From: Tetradesmus obliquus
Taxonomy: Eukaryota; Chlorophyta; Chlorophyceae; Sphaeropleales; Scenedesmaceae
Length of the DNA stretch: 64,000 nt
Direction of reading: 5' to 3'
Assembly (NCBI GenBank): GCA_030272155.1
Contig: CP126205.1
Span: 186,001 to 250,000 of the forward strand
The position numbers were made by a program, and so were the translations under genes. Shown in pieces: positions 9,960-20,487 of the stretch (within the stretch, counting starts at the first letter, position 1; every line of letters begins with the position of its first letter). The notes under the pieces were generated by a model, which was not told the origin of the DNA, ran no database searches, and worked only from the letters and a program-made list of their open reading frames with translations.

Positions 9960-12447
9960 TCAGGGGTTGAAGATCGCCAGGAACTCCTGCTGCGTGGCCT
10001 TATCGAGCTTAGCCCAATCCTTAGGGTCCATGAAAGCAGTCTGGGGGCCAGCCACCAGCCCCTGAGGCAGCTTGCTGGCACCCTCACCGTCAGCATCCAG
10101 GGCCATTTCAAAATCTGTCACATCTGTTATGTGAGCTGACTCAGCTTTTGGGGTGCCTGCAGTGACCTCCTGGCTGCCTGGCTTGGCTGGTGCAGTGCCG
10201 AGTGCTGCGCCCGGAGGGGCCTCTGTTACTACAGGCTCGCCAGTGGGTGGGGCTGCTGCTGCTGCTGGTACTGCAGCAGCAGGTACAGGCGTTTGTGCGG
10301 CTGTGACTGTCGTGGTAGCTGCTGCAGCATCAGCTGCGGCTGCTGTCGCTGCTGTGTCTGCTGAGACAGTGGTAGTGGCTGCTGCTGCAGCAGGTGCAGG
10401 TGTGGTTGTAGTGGTGGTCACAACAGTGGTGGTGGCGGCGGCCGGCCCGCGTGCTGGTGCTGCTGCTGCTGGTGCCATGCTGACAGACACCTGCTCGCTG
10501 ACGCCTGCCCTGCCCTTAACATTGGACAGCATGTTCTGCACTGTCTTCATAAAGTTGGGGGTGGCGATCTGATCCAGTGTAACCTCGGGCAGGGTGACGC
10601 TGATGCTGGGGCTGTCGCTGCTGCTGCTGCTGCTGCTGGGCACCAGCAGGGAAGGCACGAAGGTCAGGTTGGGCAGCAGGCTGGTTACCTTGGGCACCTG
10701 GCGGCAGCAGCAGCAGCAGCAGCAGCAGTGTACATGAGGTGGGGCTTAAGAGGTGCTTCAAACCAGGACTACTGCACTCTCATTGCTGTGGCTGGTTTGA
10801 CCTGCTGGGATCACAGTAGTTGCCGTCTATCAGTTAAACAAAAGGCCACCTGGTCACCAGTGTAACGATGACAGTAACGTGGTGACATAAACACTGGCAG
10901 CACCAGCAACAGCAGCCGCCACTCACCATACTGTCAGGCACAACCACTGTAGGTAGATCTTGCATCTCCTTCGCCCCAGCATTGGAGTAAAGTGTGCTAA
11001 TATTTATTCACCACCAGCAGCGCTGGCTTGGCAGCTGCGGCAGCAGCGCCTTCAACGCCACCTCGTCCACATCAGCACAGCATGCTGTCACCAGCACGCA
11101 CCATGCCGCCAGGCACAACTAAAGTGACAGCGGCAGATGTGGTACCACAGACAGCGATCACACTACAAACAGCACCCGCCACTCACCATACTGTCGGGCA
11201 CAACCACTGTAGGTAGATCTTGCATCTCCTTGGCCTCAGCGTTGAAGTAGGGTGTGCTCATGTTCACCACCAGCAGCGCCGGCAGGCTGGGCAGCTGCGG
11301 CAGCAGCGCCTTCAGCGCCACCTCGTCCACATCCTGCACTGTTAGCTGCGGCAGAGGGGCTTTCTGCACGATGCCTGCGATCCACTGTGCCATCACGTTT
11401 GGCACCTCGAAGGAGATCTCCATGCCATCAGGTGCGGCAATTTGGGGGTTGGTTGTGACGAGCTTGGTGAAGGCAGAGAGGTCAAAGTCGAAGGGCCGGG
11501 ACAGGTGCTTGGCCTAACACAGTGACAGGGGGAATGGCGGCAACAGCAGCACGGCACAGGATGGAGCGCAGCACAGTTGGTTGGTTGTGACGAGCTTGAT
11601 GACGGCGGAAATGTTGAAATCAAAGGGCAGCGCATGGATGTCAGCCTAGGGCAACAGAGCACAGCATTGCACTTCATGTACGCGACATCGCCACCGCAGT
11701 GGCTGCTGTCAGCAGTGATGTCAGATATGTGCTGCGGTTGCCTGCACCTGCACATTTAAAAGGTGGCTTAAGCGCATCTATCGCGCCTGTGCGTGCCTTA
11801 CCTTCCACTGGTACATCAGCTGGGCCACTGCCTGACATCAGCCGCAATGTCAACAGTGTGCTGTCAATGCCTAATTTAGATCTAAGTGCATTTACCTATG
11901 CGGGTGCTCACCTTCCACTGGTCGATGAGCTTGGGCCACTGGCTGATGTCAGCAGCAATGTCAGGCATGCTGCTCATGGCAGCAGTAATCCTAGTCAGGT
12001 TGGGCTTGGGCAGGCCTGGCAGGTTGGGCAGCTGCATCTTCGGCATCTGGGGCAGGTTGATGTCTGGAATTGTAATGGAAGGCAGGCTGAAGTTCATACT
12101 GGCCGGCATGGTGTACTGCAGCGTGGGCATCCTCCATGTCATGTTGCTCAGCTGCATTGCCATCTTCTCGAGGTCGATGTTGAACCATTTCGGCGGCGCA
12201 GCGCCAACCTCGATTGCAATTTCCTCGATCTTCGGGATCGTGATGTTGCGCAGGCTGAGCAGCGGCAGCCGCGGAGTGCCGAGCGGCATGATCGGCGCGG
12301 TCACGAAGGCGGGAAGTGACGTCAGCTTGCCGCGCGGGAAGATTGACTCCAGCGCTTTGATGACGTCAGCATCGTTAGGGATGGCTGCCACGTGTACTGG
12401 GAAGGGCTTGGGCAGGCGCAGCAGCGGCATGCTGATGTTGGGCACCT

Positions 12448-12533
<86 letters not shown>

Positions 12534-15500
12534 TGTGCATATGTAGTGGAAATGAGCTACGCGACCTGGCAGAAGATTTGATAGCACTCACAGGATGACT
12601 GCCACATGCAAGCAGCAGAGCGCTGGCGCCCTCTGTTCAGATCAAGGGGTGTCAATCTGGGTATATACCAAACATGTCGAGCGATTGATTGAATGACCAG
12701 GCCCCAGCAGTGCATGGACACCCGCCCCAAGTACCCAGGGCAACAACACGCACTGAGACAAGCACTGCCGGCTGCGGCCTAACAAACATAACAGACTCCC
12801 CACCAGCGAGCGCACTTTGAAATCCGGCGGCAGCTCTGCCAGGCTGCGCAACTACTACATTACCACAAGCTGCACATCCTAGAAGCAGCACTGCCGCCCG
12901 TGGCCTAACCAACATACATCAAACTCACCACCAGTGAGGGCACTTTGAAGTCCGGCAGCAGCTCCGCCAGGCTCCTCAGTGCAACACAGTATAACATGGG
13001 CAAACACACTGCTCCTGCCTGTGGCCCCACTCACCACAAGCGAGGGCACTTTGAAGTCTGGCAGCAGCTCCGCCAGGCTCCTCAGCTTCACCTCAGGCAG
13101 CCGCACAGTGACCACAGGCATGGAAAACTGCTTGGCCACCACCCACTGCGTGAGGGCATCTGCGAAGCTCATGTTGGACAGGGAGGGCAGCTTGGGCATG
13201 TGCGGCACGCCGAAGGACTCCGCCAGCTCGCCCAGGTTCGAGATGGTCAGCTGCGGCAACAGCAGACCAAAGATGAACAGCAGCGGCAACAGTGTGAGCG
13301 AGAGGCACAGCAGCAGCAGCAGCAGCAGCACGCCAAAAGGCCTCCGCCAGCTCGCCCAGGTTGGAGATGATCAGCTGCGGCAGCAGCAGAAAATTAGAAA
13401 GAACAGCAGCAGACAAGCTAGGGTTGGGCTAGCCTTGACGGCAGCTTGGGCATTTGGGGCACACCAAATGACCCTGCCAGCTCGTCCATGTTGGAGATGA
13501 TAAGCTGCAGATGTGAAACAGGCAGCAGAAAACTTTAACCATGTGAGCAAAGACACAGTAGCAATGGCGAACGACTCTGCCAGCTCGCCCAGGTTGGAGA
13601 TGGTCAACTGCAGCAGAAACACACGAAAGAAGAACAGCACCAGCAAACATATCAGGGTTTGGGCTGCAAGACTGCTGTTGACACACCGAAAGACTCTGCC
13701 AGCTCGCCCAGGTTGGGGATGTTACTGCAATGCTGCACCGCTGGAAGCTGGCTTGGACACTGGTATAAACCTCGGACCCTCGGGTACGGTAGGGACGGTA
13801 GGAGGCGTGGAGGCGCATGGGGCATTTATTGGTATGGACCATCGCCGCGCGCTGCGCCACTCCCGCCCCTTCTCACCTCTGGCAGCGTGACCTGCGAGGT
13901 CGTGACGCTGATGTTGACACTCGGAATCTTGGGCGTCATAAGTGTAGGCAGCGCCGTCAGATCCGGCAGCAAGTTCAGCACGCGCTGCAGTGTGCGGTTG
14001 CCGATCGGGATCGTGAACACCGGCAGGCTGAAGTTCGCGGGGAGCTTCATGAGAGGGGCCGAAATCTTGGGAACTACGATCGAGGGCAGCGTGAAGTTCG
14101 GTAAGAGGCTCTTGAGCTGCAGGGTTTGGGGTTCTTCGATTGTCAGTGTTGGCATGGGCGCATCGGCGAGGTTTGCCGCCACCCACTGTGCCAGCACGTC
14201 AGGCAGGCTCATGTTGATCAGGCCGCGGTCGATCCTGCAGCAGCGGCAGCAGCGGCAGCAGCAAGTAGGCGCATTAATTGACAGCCAGGAGCACCTAAGC
14301 AGGAGCAGAAGCGCAACGATAGCCACTGTCTGTTCGTCACTTTGTGTTTGTGCGGCGTTCTGGAGCAGCGCCACACTGCAACCCCAACGTGGCTGCATGA
14401 CGCCAACAACGCCTGCTACGCCAAAGTCAAAGGCTGCCAAGGCCTTGACGGGACCCTAGCAGGAAGTCGATAAGCTAATGACAACAAGTACAACTACGCC
14501 AATCAGCCTACTAAGAATCAATAAAACAAGCCTGGTTCGGCCTAGTGAGCACACATGGGATGCCCAAGAAGCTAGCTGCCACCACCAGCTGCAGACGAGA
14601 GACAGCCCCTGCACACTGCCTGCGAGGCTTTGCCGCACCGGAACTCACCCGGGGTACTGCGGCAGCGTGGGGAACTGGCAGCACACACAGCCAGCTTGCA
14701 GTACCCTGTTATTTAAATTGTCATAACAAGTCCCACCAGCGCTCACCAGGGGTACTGCGGCAGCGTGGGGAACTTGGGTGGGTAATGGTCAGGCTGGCTC
14801 CCAAACATGCAGCACCCTGTTATATCAATTGTCATAACAACCCCCACCACCGCTCACCAGGGGTACTGCGACAGCGTGGGGAACTTGCAGTGCAGAAGGC
14901 AGCACACACAGACGCCCAAACATGCAGTACCCTGTTGTGTTAATTGTCATAACAAAACCCTAAGCCCCACGGGCGCTCACCAGGGGTACTGCGGCAGCGT
15001 GGGGTAATTTGGCGGGATGATGGTCAGGCCTGGCGCCCAAACATACTGTACCCTGTTATATCAATTGTCATAACAAAACCCTAAGCCCCACGGGCGCTCA
15101 CCAGGGGTACTGTGGCAGCGTGGGGAACTTGGGCGGGATGATGGTCAGGCTTGCCCCCAGGGGCAGGTCCAGGGTGATGGAGCCATCCTTGGTGCCCAGC
15201 CCGCTGATGCAGTCGCACACCTGTTATCAGCAAACATGAAAAAAGAGCTGCTGAATGCCTGCAAAAGAGAGCATGTTGTAAAATATGTTCATGGAGCCGT
15301 CCTTGGTGCCCAGTCTGCTGATGCAGTCGCACACCTGTTATCGGTGTGTCAATACAGCAGACACGAGGTGTGAGGTTGAGGGGCGTGGCACAGATGACGC
15401 AAGGCAGCAGATGATGATGGAGCCGTCCTTGGTGCCCAGCCCGCTGATGCGATCACAAACTTGGTGCGGCAGAAAGTCAGAGGTCACACGTGAGGCACAC

Positions 15501-15698
15501 ACCGCACAGTTTTAGCCAGCTTTGCAGCTGCTGCCGTCCGAGGTGCACAGCCCACTGATGCATTGGCTGTTACAGGTGCACAGCCCACTGATGCATTGGC
15601 TGTTACGCACCTTCCAGGCCTTGGCCATGTACACACCACGCGCAGTGTAGTCTCCTAGAGGTACCAGATCCAGCACGGGGCCGCGGTGCTCAATGCCT

Positions 15699-15763
<65 letters not shown>

Positions 15764-17695
15764 CAACACAGTGGCACACAGCCACGCACCAACAATGCAA
15801 AGCTGCAACACAGCAACATCCGGCTACGGCAGCGAATCCCTGAAATCTGAAAATAAATTACAGCCATCCAAGCTGCGCCGGTGGCGACGTCATCAGCCAG
15901 TTCCATGATGCAAAGCGAGTCACAGCAGTCAACAGCCAGGCAAGCAGGCTGCCAGCTCAGCACTCAAAAAGGTAGCCCAGGAAGTTCTTGCCAGAGCAAA
16001 TTCTACCAACATTGCCATGTTGCAAAGTGAGTCACAGCAGTCCACAGCAAGGCAGGCTGCCAGCTCAGCACTAAAAAAGGTAGTCCTGGAAGTTCTTGCC
16101 GGAGGCAATGCAACCAAGTCTGCCATGTTGCAAAGAGATCCACAGCAATGCACAGCAAGGCATGCTGCCAGGCAGCAGCACTCACAGGGGTATCCCAGGA
16201 AGCTCTTGCCGGAGGCATGCAGCTTGGCGGTGGCTCCCATGGACACCACCTTGCCTGCAGCAGCAGCAGCAGCAGCAAGATCAACAGGCAGCGGCAGCAT
16301 TAGCAAACATTCAATCCTATTGCACAGGGCAGCTGCCCTCAAGACCCCACAGCCCCCGGGCAGCGGTACGCAGCAGCGCCCACAAATGCACGCAGCTATG
16401 CACTCAGCTGCAGCTCCCCCACACGCCCAGCCTACTGGTCCATGCTCAGCCCCACCTGCTGCTGTGCATCTTTCACTCACCTGTGCAGAAGCCGTCGAGG
16501 CCAAAGTTGGTGGTGGTGCAGTTGGGGCGGTCCAGCTTGCAGGCCAGGTTGGTGCAGGGGTTGCCCAGCGTGGCATCAAGCAGCGGGTTGGGCATCAGGT
16601 TCGTCCCAAAGCACATCATTGTCGCCACATCTTTACCCATGCCATTCAACATGCAGCTGGAGGTGGCACAAGTGCCGTTTGCACAGTTGCCTCCTGGGTT
16701 GCACACTGCTGTGGTGGTGGTAGTGGCGGCAGTGAGTGTGGAAGTGGTGTATGTTGTGGCCGTGGGGGATGGAATCTTGTCAGTTGTGGTGGATGTGATG
16801 ATGGTGGTGGTGTTGATGACTGTGCTGCTGCTGGGGGCGTCTGACGGAGGCTTCTTTTGAGGACCTACGAAGAGGCTCTTGATCTTGCCTGGTGCTGAAG
16901 CAGGCTTTGGCGTTGCTGCTGGCTTTGCTGCTGGGGTAGCTGCTGGGGCAGCAGCAGCAGCTGTTGTGGTGGTGGCGGTAGCTGCTGCAGTAGGGGTCTC
17001 AGCAGGCGCTGTTGTTGTTGTTGTTGTTGTTGTTGCTGCTGTTGTAGTAACCAACACCTCCTCAACCTCAACGCTGGTGACAACTGCTGCCACAGGCGTC
17101 TCTGGTGTGCCTGCTGCTGCAGCTGCTGCGTTCATATCAGCTGCCATGGCAGCATCAGCCTCACCTTCAGCCACACCTGCCGCTGCAGGATCGGCAGGCC
17201 CTGCTGCTGCCGCTGCTGCTGCTGTGGCGGTGACAGTGGCGCTCGCGCTGGCAGGGGCGACTGCCGCTGCACCGGCCGCCTCTGCGGGTGTGGCCTCACT
17301 CACTGTCACCTCAGCCTGCGCCGGCGTCGCTGCTGCTGCTGTTGCTGCTGCTGGGGTCTGCTTCTTCGAGCTGGTACGCACTGTTGCAGGGTCCCTCGCC
17401 TCTCCTAGCATCGCCTCAGCCAGCTGCTGCTTCTGCTCGCCCACACAACTCTTGCTGCTCCATACCAGCTGCAGCTGCTCCAGCTGACCGCTGCTGCCGC
17501 TGCTGGGTGGCGGCAGTGTGTATGCTTTGAAGAAGGCCAGGAAGCCATCAGCCCACTCAGGCCGGCTGGTTTGCAGCGGCCCTGCGCTGTCGATGTCGCC
17601 CGCTGCCAGCTGCCGCCCGCTGGTGGTCTCCAGGCTGAAGTAGGTGATGCAGCTGCGGTAGCAGCAGCAGCGGCAGCAGCAGCAGCAGCAGCAGC

Positions 17696-17743
<48 letters not shown>

Positions 17744-19082
17744 GGCAGGCAGCAGCAGCAGCAGACGTTAGTGGTCAGGGGCAGTCAGCAGGGCAGGTGT
17801 GAGCGCCTGATGTTGGTCTCCAGAAAGAAGTAGGTCATGCAGCTGCGGTGGCAGCAGCAGCAGCAGCAACAGCAGAGATTGGTGGTCAGAACAATGGGCA
17901 GGGCAGGTGTGTGCGCCCCTTGTCGGTCCTATCCCATTGCCTCACCTGCCAAACTTGTACTGCGCCTTGACGACATACTCATCCTTGGACAGCTTGATGT
18001 CCAGGCTGGGCAGCGGCACCCCATCAGCCTGCTTCTCCACGCCCAGGCGGCGTGCATTAGCGGCCTGCCAGCCGTAGGTTGCTTTCAGGCCCAGTAGGCA
18101 GCCGCTCTCTGGATCCACGTACACATTTATCTTGGTGATGTTGCCGTGCGTCTTCCAAGAGCTCTCCTGCAGGTGCACAACAGACGGAAAAAGTTATTTG
18201 GTAAGGAGCAGCATGACCCTGGGTCCACGTACACACTAATCTTGGTGATGTTGCCGTGCGTCTTCCAAGAGCTCTCCTGCAGGTGCACAGCAGATGGAAA
18301 CAGCTATCTGGTGAAGAGCAGCATGACCCTGGGTCCACGTACACGTTGATATGGGGATGTTGCCATGCGTCGTCCAGGAGCTCTCCTGCCGGTGCGTATT
18401 GCCATTGTGTTGCCAATCTACAAACTGACACCTGCCTCAACACAGCTTCACAACAGTGGGTAGTAGTTTCCCTTTCTGGTTGGTCTGCAACTCCCAGCGG
18501 GATGTCAAAGGTACCAGAGCCATAACGGTTGCTGCAACTGGCTAACAGCAGCACTACAAGTAGCAAGGATTACATGCAGTTCAAAAGCTGTGTATATCTA
18601 TGAAACTGCCTGCGCAGCCGCACCTGGATGTACAGCGGGTTTCCAGGCGACCAGGGTGAGCCAAACATGACGCTGCTGCTCTCACAGGCCGAGTTGGCTG
18701 CAGCAGGGCAGCCATGCAGCCGGCAGACAGTCAGGCACATCAAGACGCATGCAACGGTAATGGTAGCGTCTATCATTGAAGTCTGGATGGGTGTGCAGCT
18801 GCAGGATGCGCTGCTGGCATGGCGTCGGCTGGCATGGTAGCTGTTGCCTGATGGTGGTGCCACCACCAGAGCTGCTGCAGCACTGCTGCTGCTGCTGCTG
18901 CTGCTGTCCATTCTGCTGCTGCTGCTGGCGCTAGTACTGCTTCTGCTGCTGTAGTCGACTAACAATGTATTTCGTGGTCCCTTTGGCGGTGGGAGTAGCA
19001 CTCTCGTCAGCAAGGGCGCACCTGCTGCTACCGAAACCAAGCCTAGGACTGCAACCACTCCAAGCAGCTGCCTGAGAACCAT
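9960..19082 (-). CDS. Gene A1: secreted jacalin-like / Cys-rich / Leu-Pro-repeat protein (complete, 1324 aa)
   Basis: Twelve exons: 19022-19082, 18624-18697, 17946-18166, 16481-17652, 16186-16254, 15611-15696, 15102-15220, 13877-14234, 13035-13250, 11912-12445, 11187-11513, 9960-10697, giving 1324 aa plus stop with all phases closing. Residues 1-20 are a signal peptide (MVLRQLLGVVAVLGLVSVAA). About 21-190 is a jacalin-like fold (HGNITKINVYVDPESGCL, KDEYVVKAQYKFG, SCITYFSLETTSGRQL, GFLAFFKAYT, LEQLQLVW). An Ala/Thr linker follows, then a Cys-rich module ending GFCTG at about 509, GKVVSMGATAKLH, VCDC, and Leu-Pro repeats to about 1130 with many NxS/T sites. A low-complexity Ala/Thr tail ends QQEFLAIFNP. 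An upstream in-frame ATG lies at 19121; 19082 was preferred because exon 1 is then 61 nt, as in B. It lies tandem with A2 and divergent from B. Lectin-fold membership is a pattern match; ligand and role are unknown. Confidence 0.8.
10920..11330 (-). repeat. A1 exon 11 donor echo, about 145 bp, 2 copies
   Basis: The last part of exon 11 with its GTGAGT donor (11181-11330) recurs at about 10924-11075 with scattered changes and a small insertion. The downstream copy also keeps the GTGAGT. Confidence 0.9.
11576..11645 (-). repeat. A1 exon 11 acceptor echo
   Basis: About 70 bp of intron 10 resembles the start of exon 11 (Asp-Phe-Asp-Leu-Ser-Ala-Phe, Leu-Val-Thr-Thr-Asn). It includes an AG at the matching place. 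Confidence 0.75.
11795..11990 (-). repeat. A1 exon 10 donor echo, 2 copies
   Basis: The exon 10 end and donor (11905-11990) recur at about 11799-11870 in the intron, with the TGGAAGGTAAG-like donor still present. Confidence 0.8.
12450..12531 (-). repeat. Long CTG run ending in the acceptor of A1 exon 10
   Basis: About 27 pure CAG units (plus strand). The intron transcript ends in this CUG repeat and CAG, then exon 10 begins with GTGCCC at 12445. Longest pure run seen at a splice site in the window. Confidence 0.95.
12797..13088 (-). repeat. A1 exon 9 donor echo, 3 copies
   Basis: The exon 9 end (LLPDFKVPSLV) with its donor at 13034 recurs at about 12926-12980 and 12797-12852, diverging with distance from the exon. 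Confidence 0.88.
13208..13722 (-). repeat. A1 exon 9 acceptor echo, 5 copies
   Basis: The start of exon 9 (LTISNLGELAESF) and its acceptor at 13251 recur at about 13338-13386, 13475-13510, 13575-13615 and 13692-13722. Confidence 0.9.
14636..15135 (-). repeat. A1 exon 7 donor echo, 5 copies
   Basis: The exon 7 end (FPTLPQYPW with a GTGAGC donor) occurs at about 15098-15135, 14976-15010, 14854-14890, 14743-14780 and 14636-14680. Period is 107-122 bp, and the intron part (TTGTCATAACAA) is repeated with it. Confidence 0.92.
15170..15470 (-). repeat. A1 exon 7 acceptor echo, 3 copies
   Basis: The start of exon 7 (VCDCISGLGTKDGSI) at 15170-15220 recurs at about 15290-15335 and 15415-15455. Confidence 0.9.
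15530..15625 (-). repeat. Two adjacent 34-bp copies near A1 exon 6 donor
   Basis: GTGCACAGCCCACTGATGCA and the following TTGGCTGTTAC occur twice in direct tandem, ending at the donor of exon 6 (15610). A related fragment sits in the exon 7 acceptor echoes. Confidence 0.8.
15697..15761 (-). repeat. CTG run ending at the acceptor of A1 exon 6
   Basis: About 20 CAG units on the plus strand; on the gene strand the run ends in CTGTAG directly before exon 6 (15696). Confidence 0.92.
15960..16225 (-). repeat. A1 exon 5 donor echo, 3 copies
   Basis: The exon 5 end (SFLGYPC region, 16186-16220) recurs at about 16073-16108 and 15965-16000 with surrounding CACAGCA-rich intron sequence. Confidence 0.82.
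17653..17765 (-). repeat. CAG/CGG tract before A1 exon 4
   Basis: Interrupted CAG repeat, about 110 bp, ending at the exon 4 acceptor (TACCGCAG). The stretch just beyond, 17765-17880, repeats the exon 4 start and its CAG tract in weaker form. Confidence 0.85.
18110..18395 (-). repeat. A1 exon 3 acceptor echo, 3 copies
   Basis: A roughly 105-bp unit covering the start of exon 3 (SSWKTHGNITKI) and the intron end recurs at about 18215-18305 and 18325-18395. Copies keep CTGCAG or CTGCCG at the acceptor. Confidence 0.92.
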
Positions 19083-20487
19083 GGCGCCCTGCAGCAGCAC
19101 AAATATAAACCTTGATAGCATTAAAGTGGTTCGCTACATTAAAGCGTACACGCAGCATGGGATGCACTTCCGGCCTGATCGGCAGTACGTTTTTGTACGC
19201 GCTGTGTGCAAGCAAGGACATGTCCGACTAACAAAGGCATAAACCACTGTTTTACCAGCGAAAACGTATGCTCCTTGCCTGTGTGCTGGCTCTAGGCCTC
19301 GATGCGCCGAAGAGGTCCCAAGCTTCAGTCCGTTTGTGCTGTCCTTGAAGCCTGTCTCTTTCTGCTAAGCATAAAAGCATGTAGTTGTCAAGGATTATAG
19401 AGTTGCTTTGAGCAGTGAACGTGTGTCAGCGTCCTTGTACGAAGTGAAGAACAACGTCGGGTGTTTCTTTTGGCACCCGTTCGGTGCAAGTAGGTGTTGA
19501 TGCACTGAATTGGCTTGGGTGTATGACAACAGTCTGTAATGGGTCCGATGCCCCGCAGCGGTCTGGTGCGGTCCGCACAAAACCGCCAGTGAGTCAGCTG
19601 ACCTGGTGGTCCACCAGTCACTCCACTGAGTGGAGAAGTGAGGTGTGCACGCCATAGCCCTGATGAAGCGTGCTGCACGTTTGACTATATTCAAAATTAG
19701 TTCAATGCGTATGCTGTGTTCCATGTTTCTGGTGTTCTGTGCTGTGCATTGCTCAGCAGCTGTATGGGGTTGAGTGTATCTTTGACACAAAAGCCTCCAG
19801 GGAGCCCACAGCGTGTGTGTAAGTATTTCTAATCGTCGCCTTGGTGTTGCACAAAAATTGTTTGGCCATAGCGCTACTAAGGGTTGCCGCCAGGTTGCCT
19901 GCTTTGACCAATCATTGCTGCTGCAGTGCTGCTGCCAGCATGGAGCATGCATCACAAACAGCATGACAACAAAGCCACGAGCTGTATGCTGTATGCTGCG
20001 TCGTATATGTTTTCCAGGGATGTCCAGGCACTGCATGGATCAAACAGAGTCGTTCAAGCCATCCACGATTGCTGGCGGGCTTGCATGTTGGAGGTCTTCA
20101 AGCTATTTCCTGCTGAACCTTTTCACCATGCTGCATCTGATAACACCATTTGAAAACTCGGTTTACAACATTCGGCACGCGAACTTGCATTCGAGTAGTG
20201 CCAGTTGCTGCGAAGCTGACAGTTGTACCGCCGGTGTCAGCCGGAGTGACAATGCTGCAGCCTGACCTACAGGTCACTTCCGTGTTGCTTTCACTCATTA
20301 CTGATGATCCGGTGTCTGCTTGCGTTGAAACTGGCCTCATTTTGAGGCATTCCGGCAAGTGATTGACCAACGGTTTGAGACTGCTTGGTCTGACTGGCGC
20401 AATACGCTCGACATACACAAGCAACATCCAGAAGTTTAATTTTTCAATCAATTTCACCCCCTTGAGGTCACGCGTGACTGTGTCACG
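19083..20487. promoter_or_regulatory. Shared upstream region of divergent genes A1 and B
   Basis: 1.4 kb between the two start codons. It is visibly poorer in CAG repeats and AT-richer than the rest of the window. An open stretch of 213 codons at 19395-20036 (minus) shows no recognisable domain and is not called. A perfect 12-bp palindrome GTCACGCGTGAC sits 10 nt before the B start. TATA-like bases AATATAAA lie near 19103 upstream of A1. Confidence 0.5.
20467..20478. promoter_or_regulatory. 12-bp palindrome just upstream of gene B start
   Basis: GTCACGCGTGAC is a perfect dyad, followed after two bases by another GTCACG. The ACGCGT core could be a factor site, but the position so near the ATG also allows a 5' UTR hairpin. 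Confidence 0.35.

Noticed and set aside
12322-12598. Long open frames on both strands with poly-Gln, poly-Ala, poly-Ser or poly-Cys
   Set aside because: They are frame shadows of a pure CAG tract that is intronic in A1. The same holds near 6675, 15697, 23400, 43822, 52170 and 57815.
14636-15135. Regular direct repeats with unique-looking spacers, CRISPR-like at first sight
   Set aside because: Repeat units hold exon-intron junctions of a eukaryotic gene, spacers are themselves repeated intron sequence, and no cas-like gene exists here.
19395-20036. Open frame of 213 codons between A1 and B, minus strand
   Set aside because: No domain, no signal peptide, unusual Trp/His/Cys content and no splice support. 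It may be chance in AT-richer DNA.
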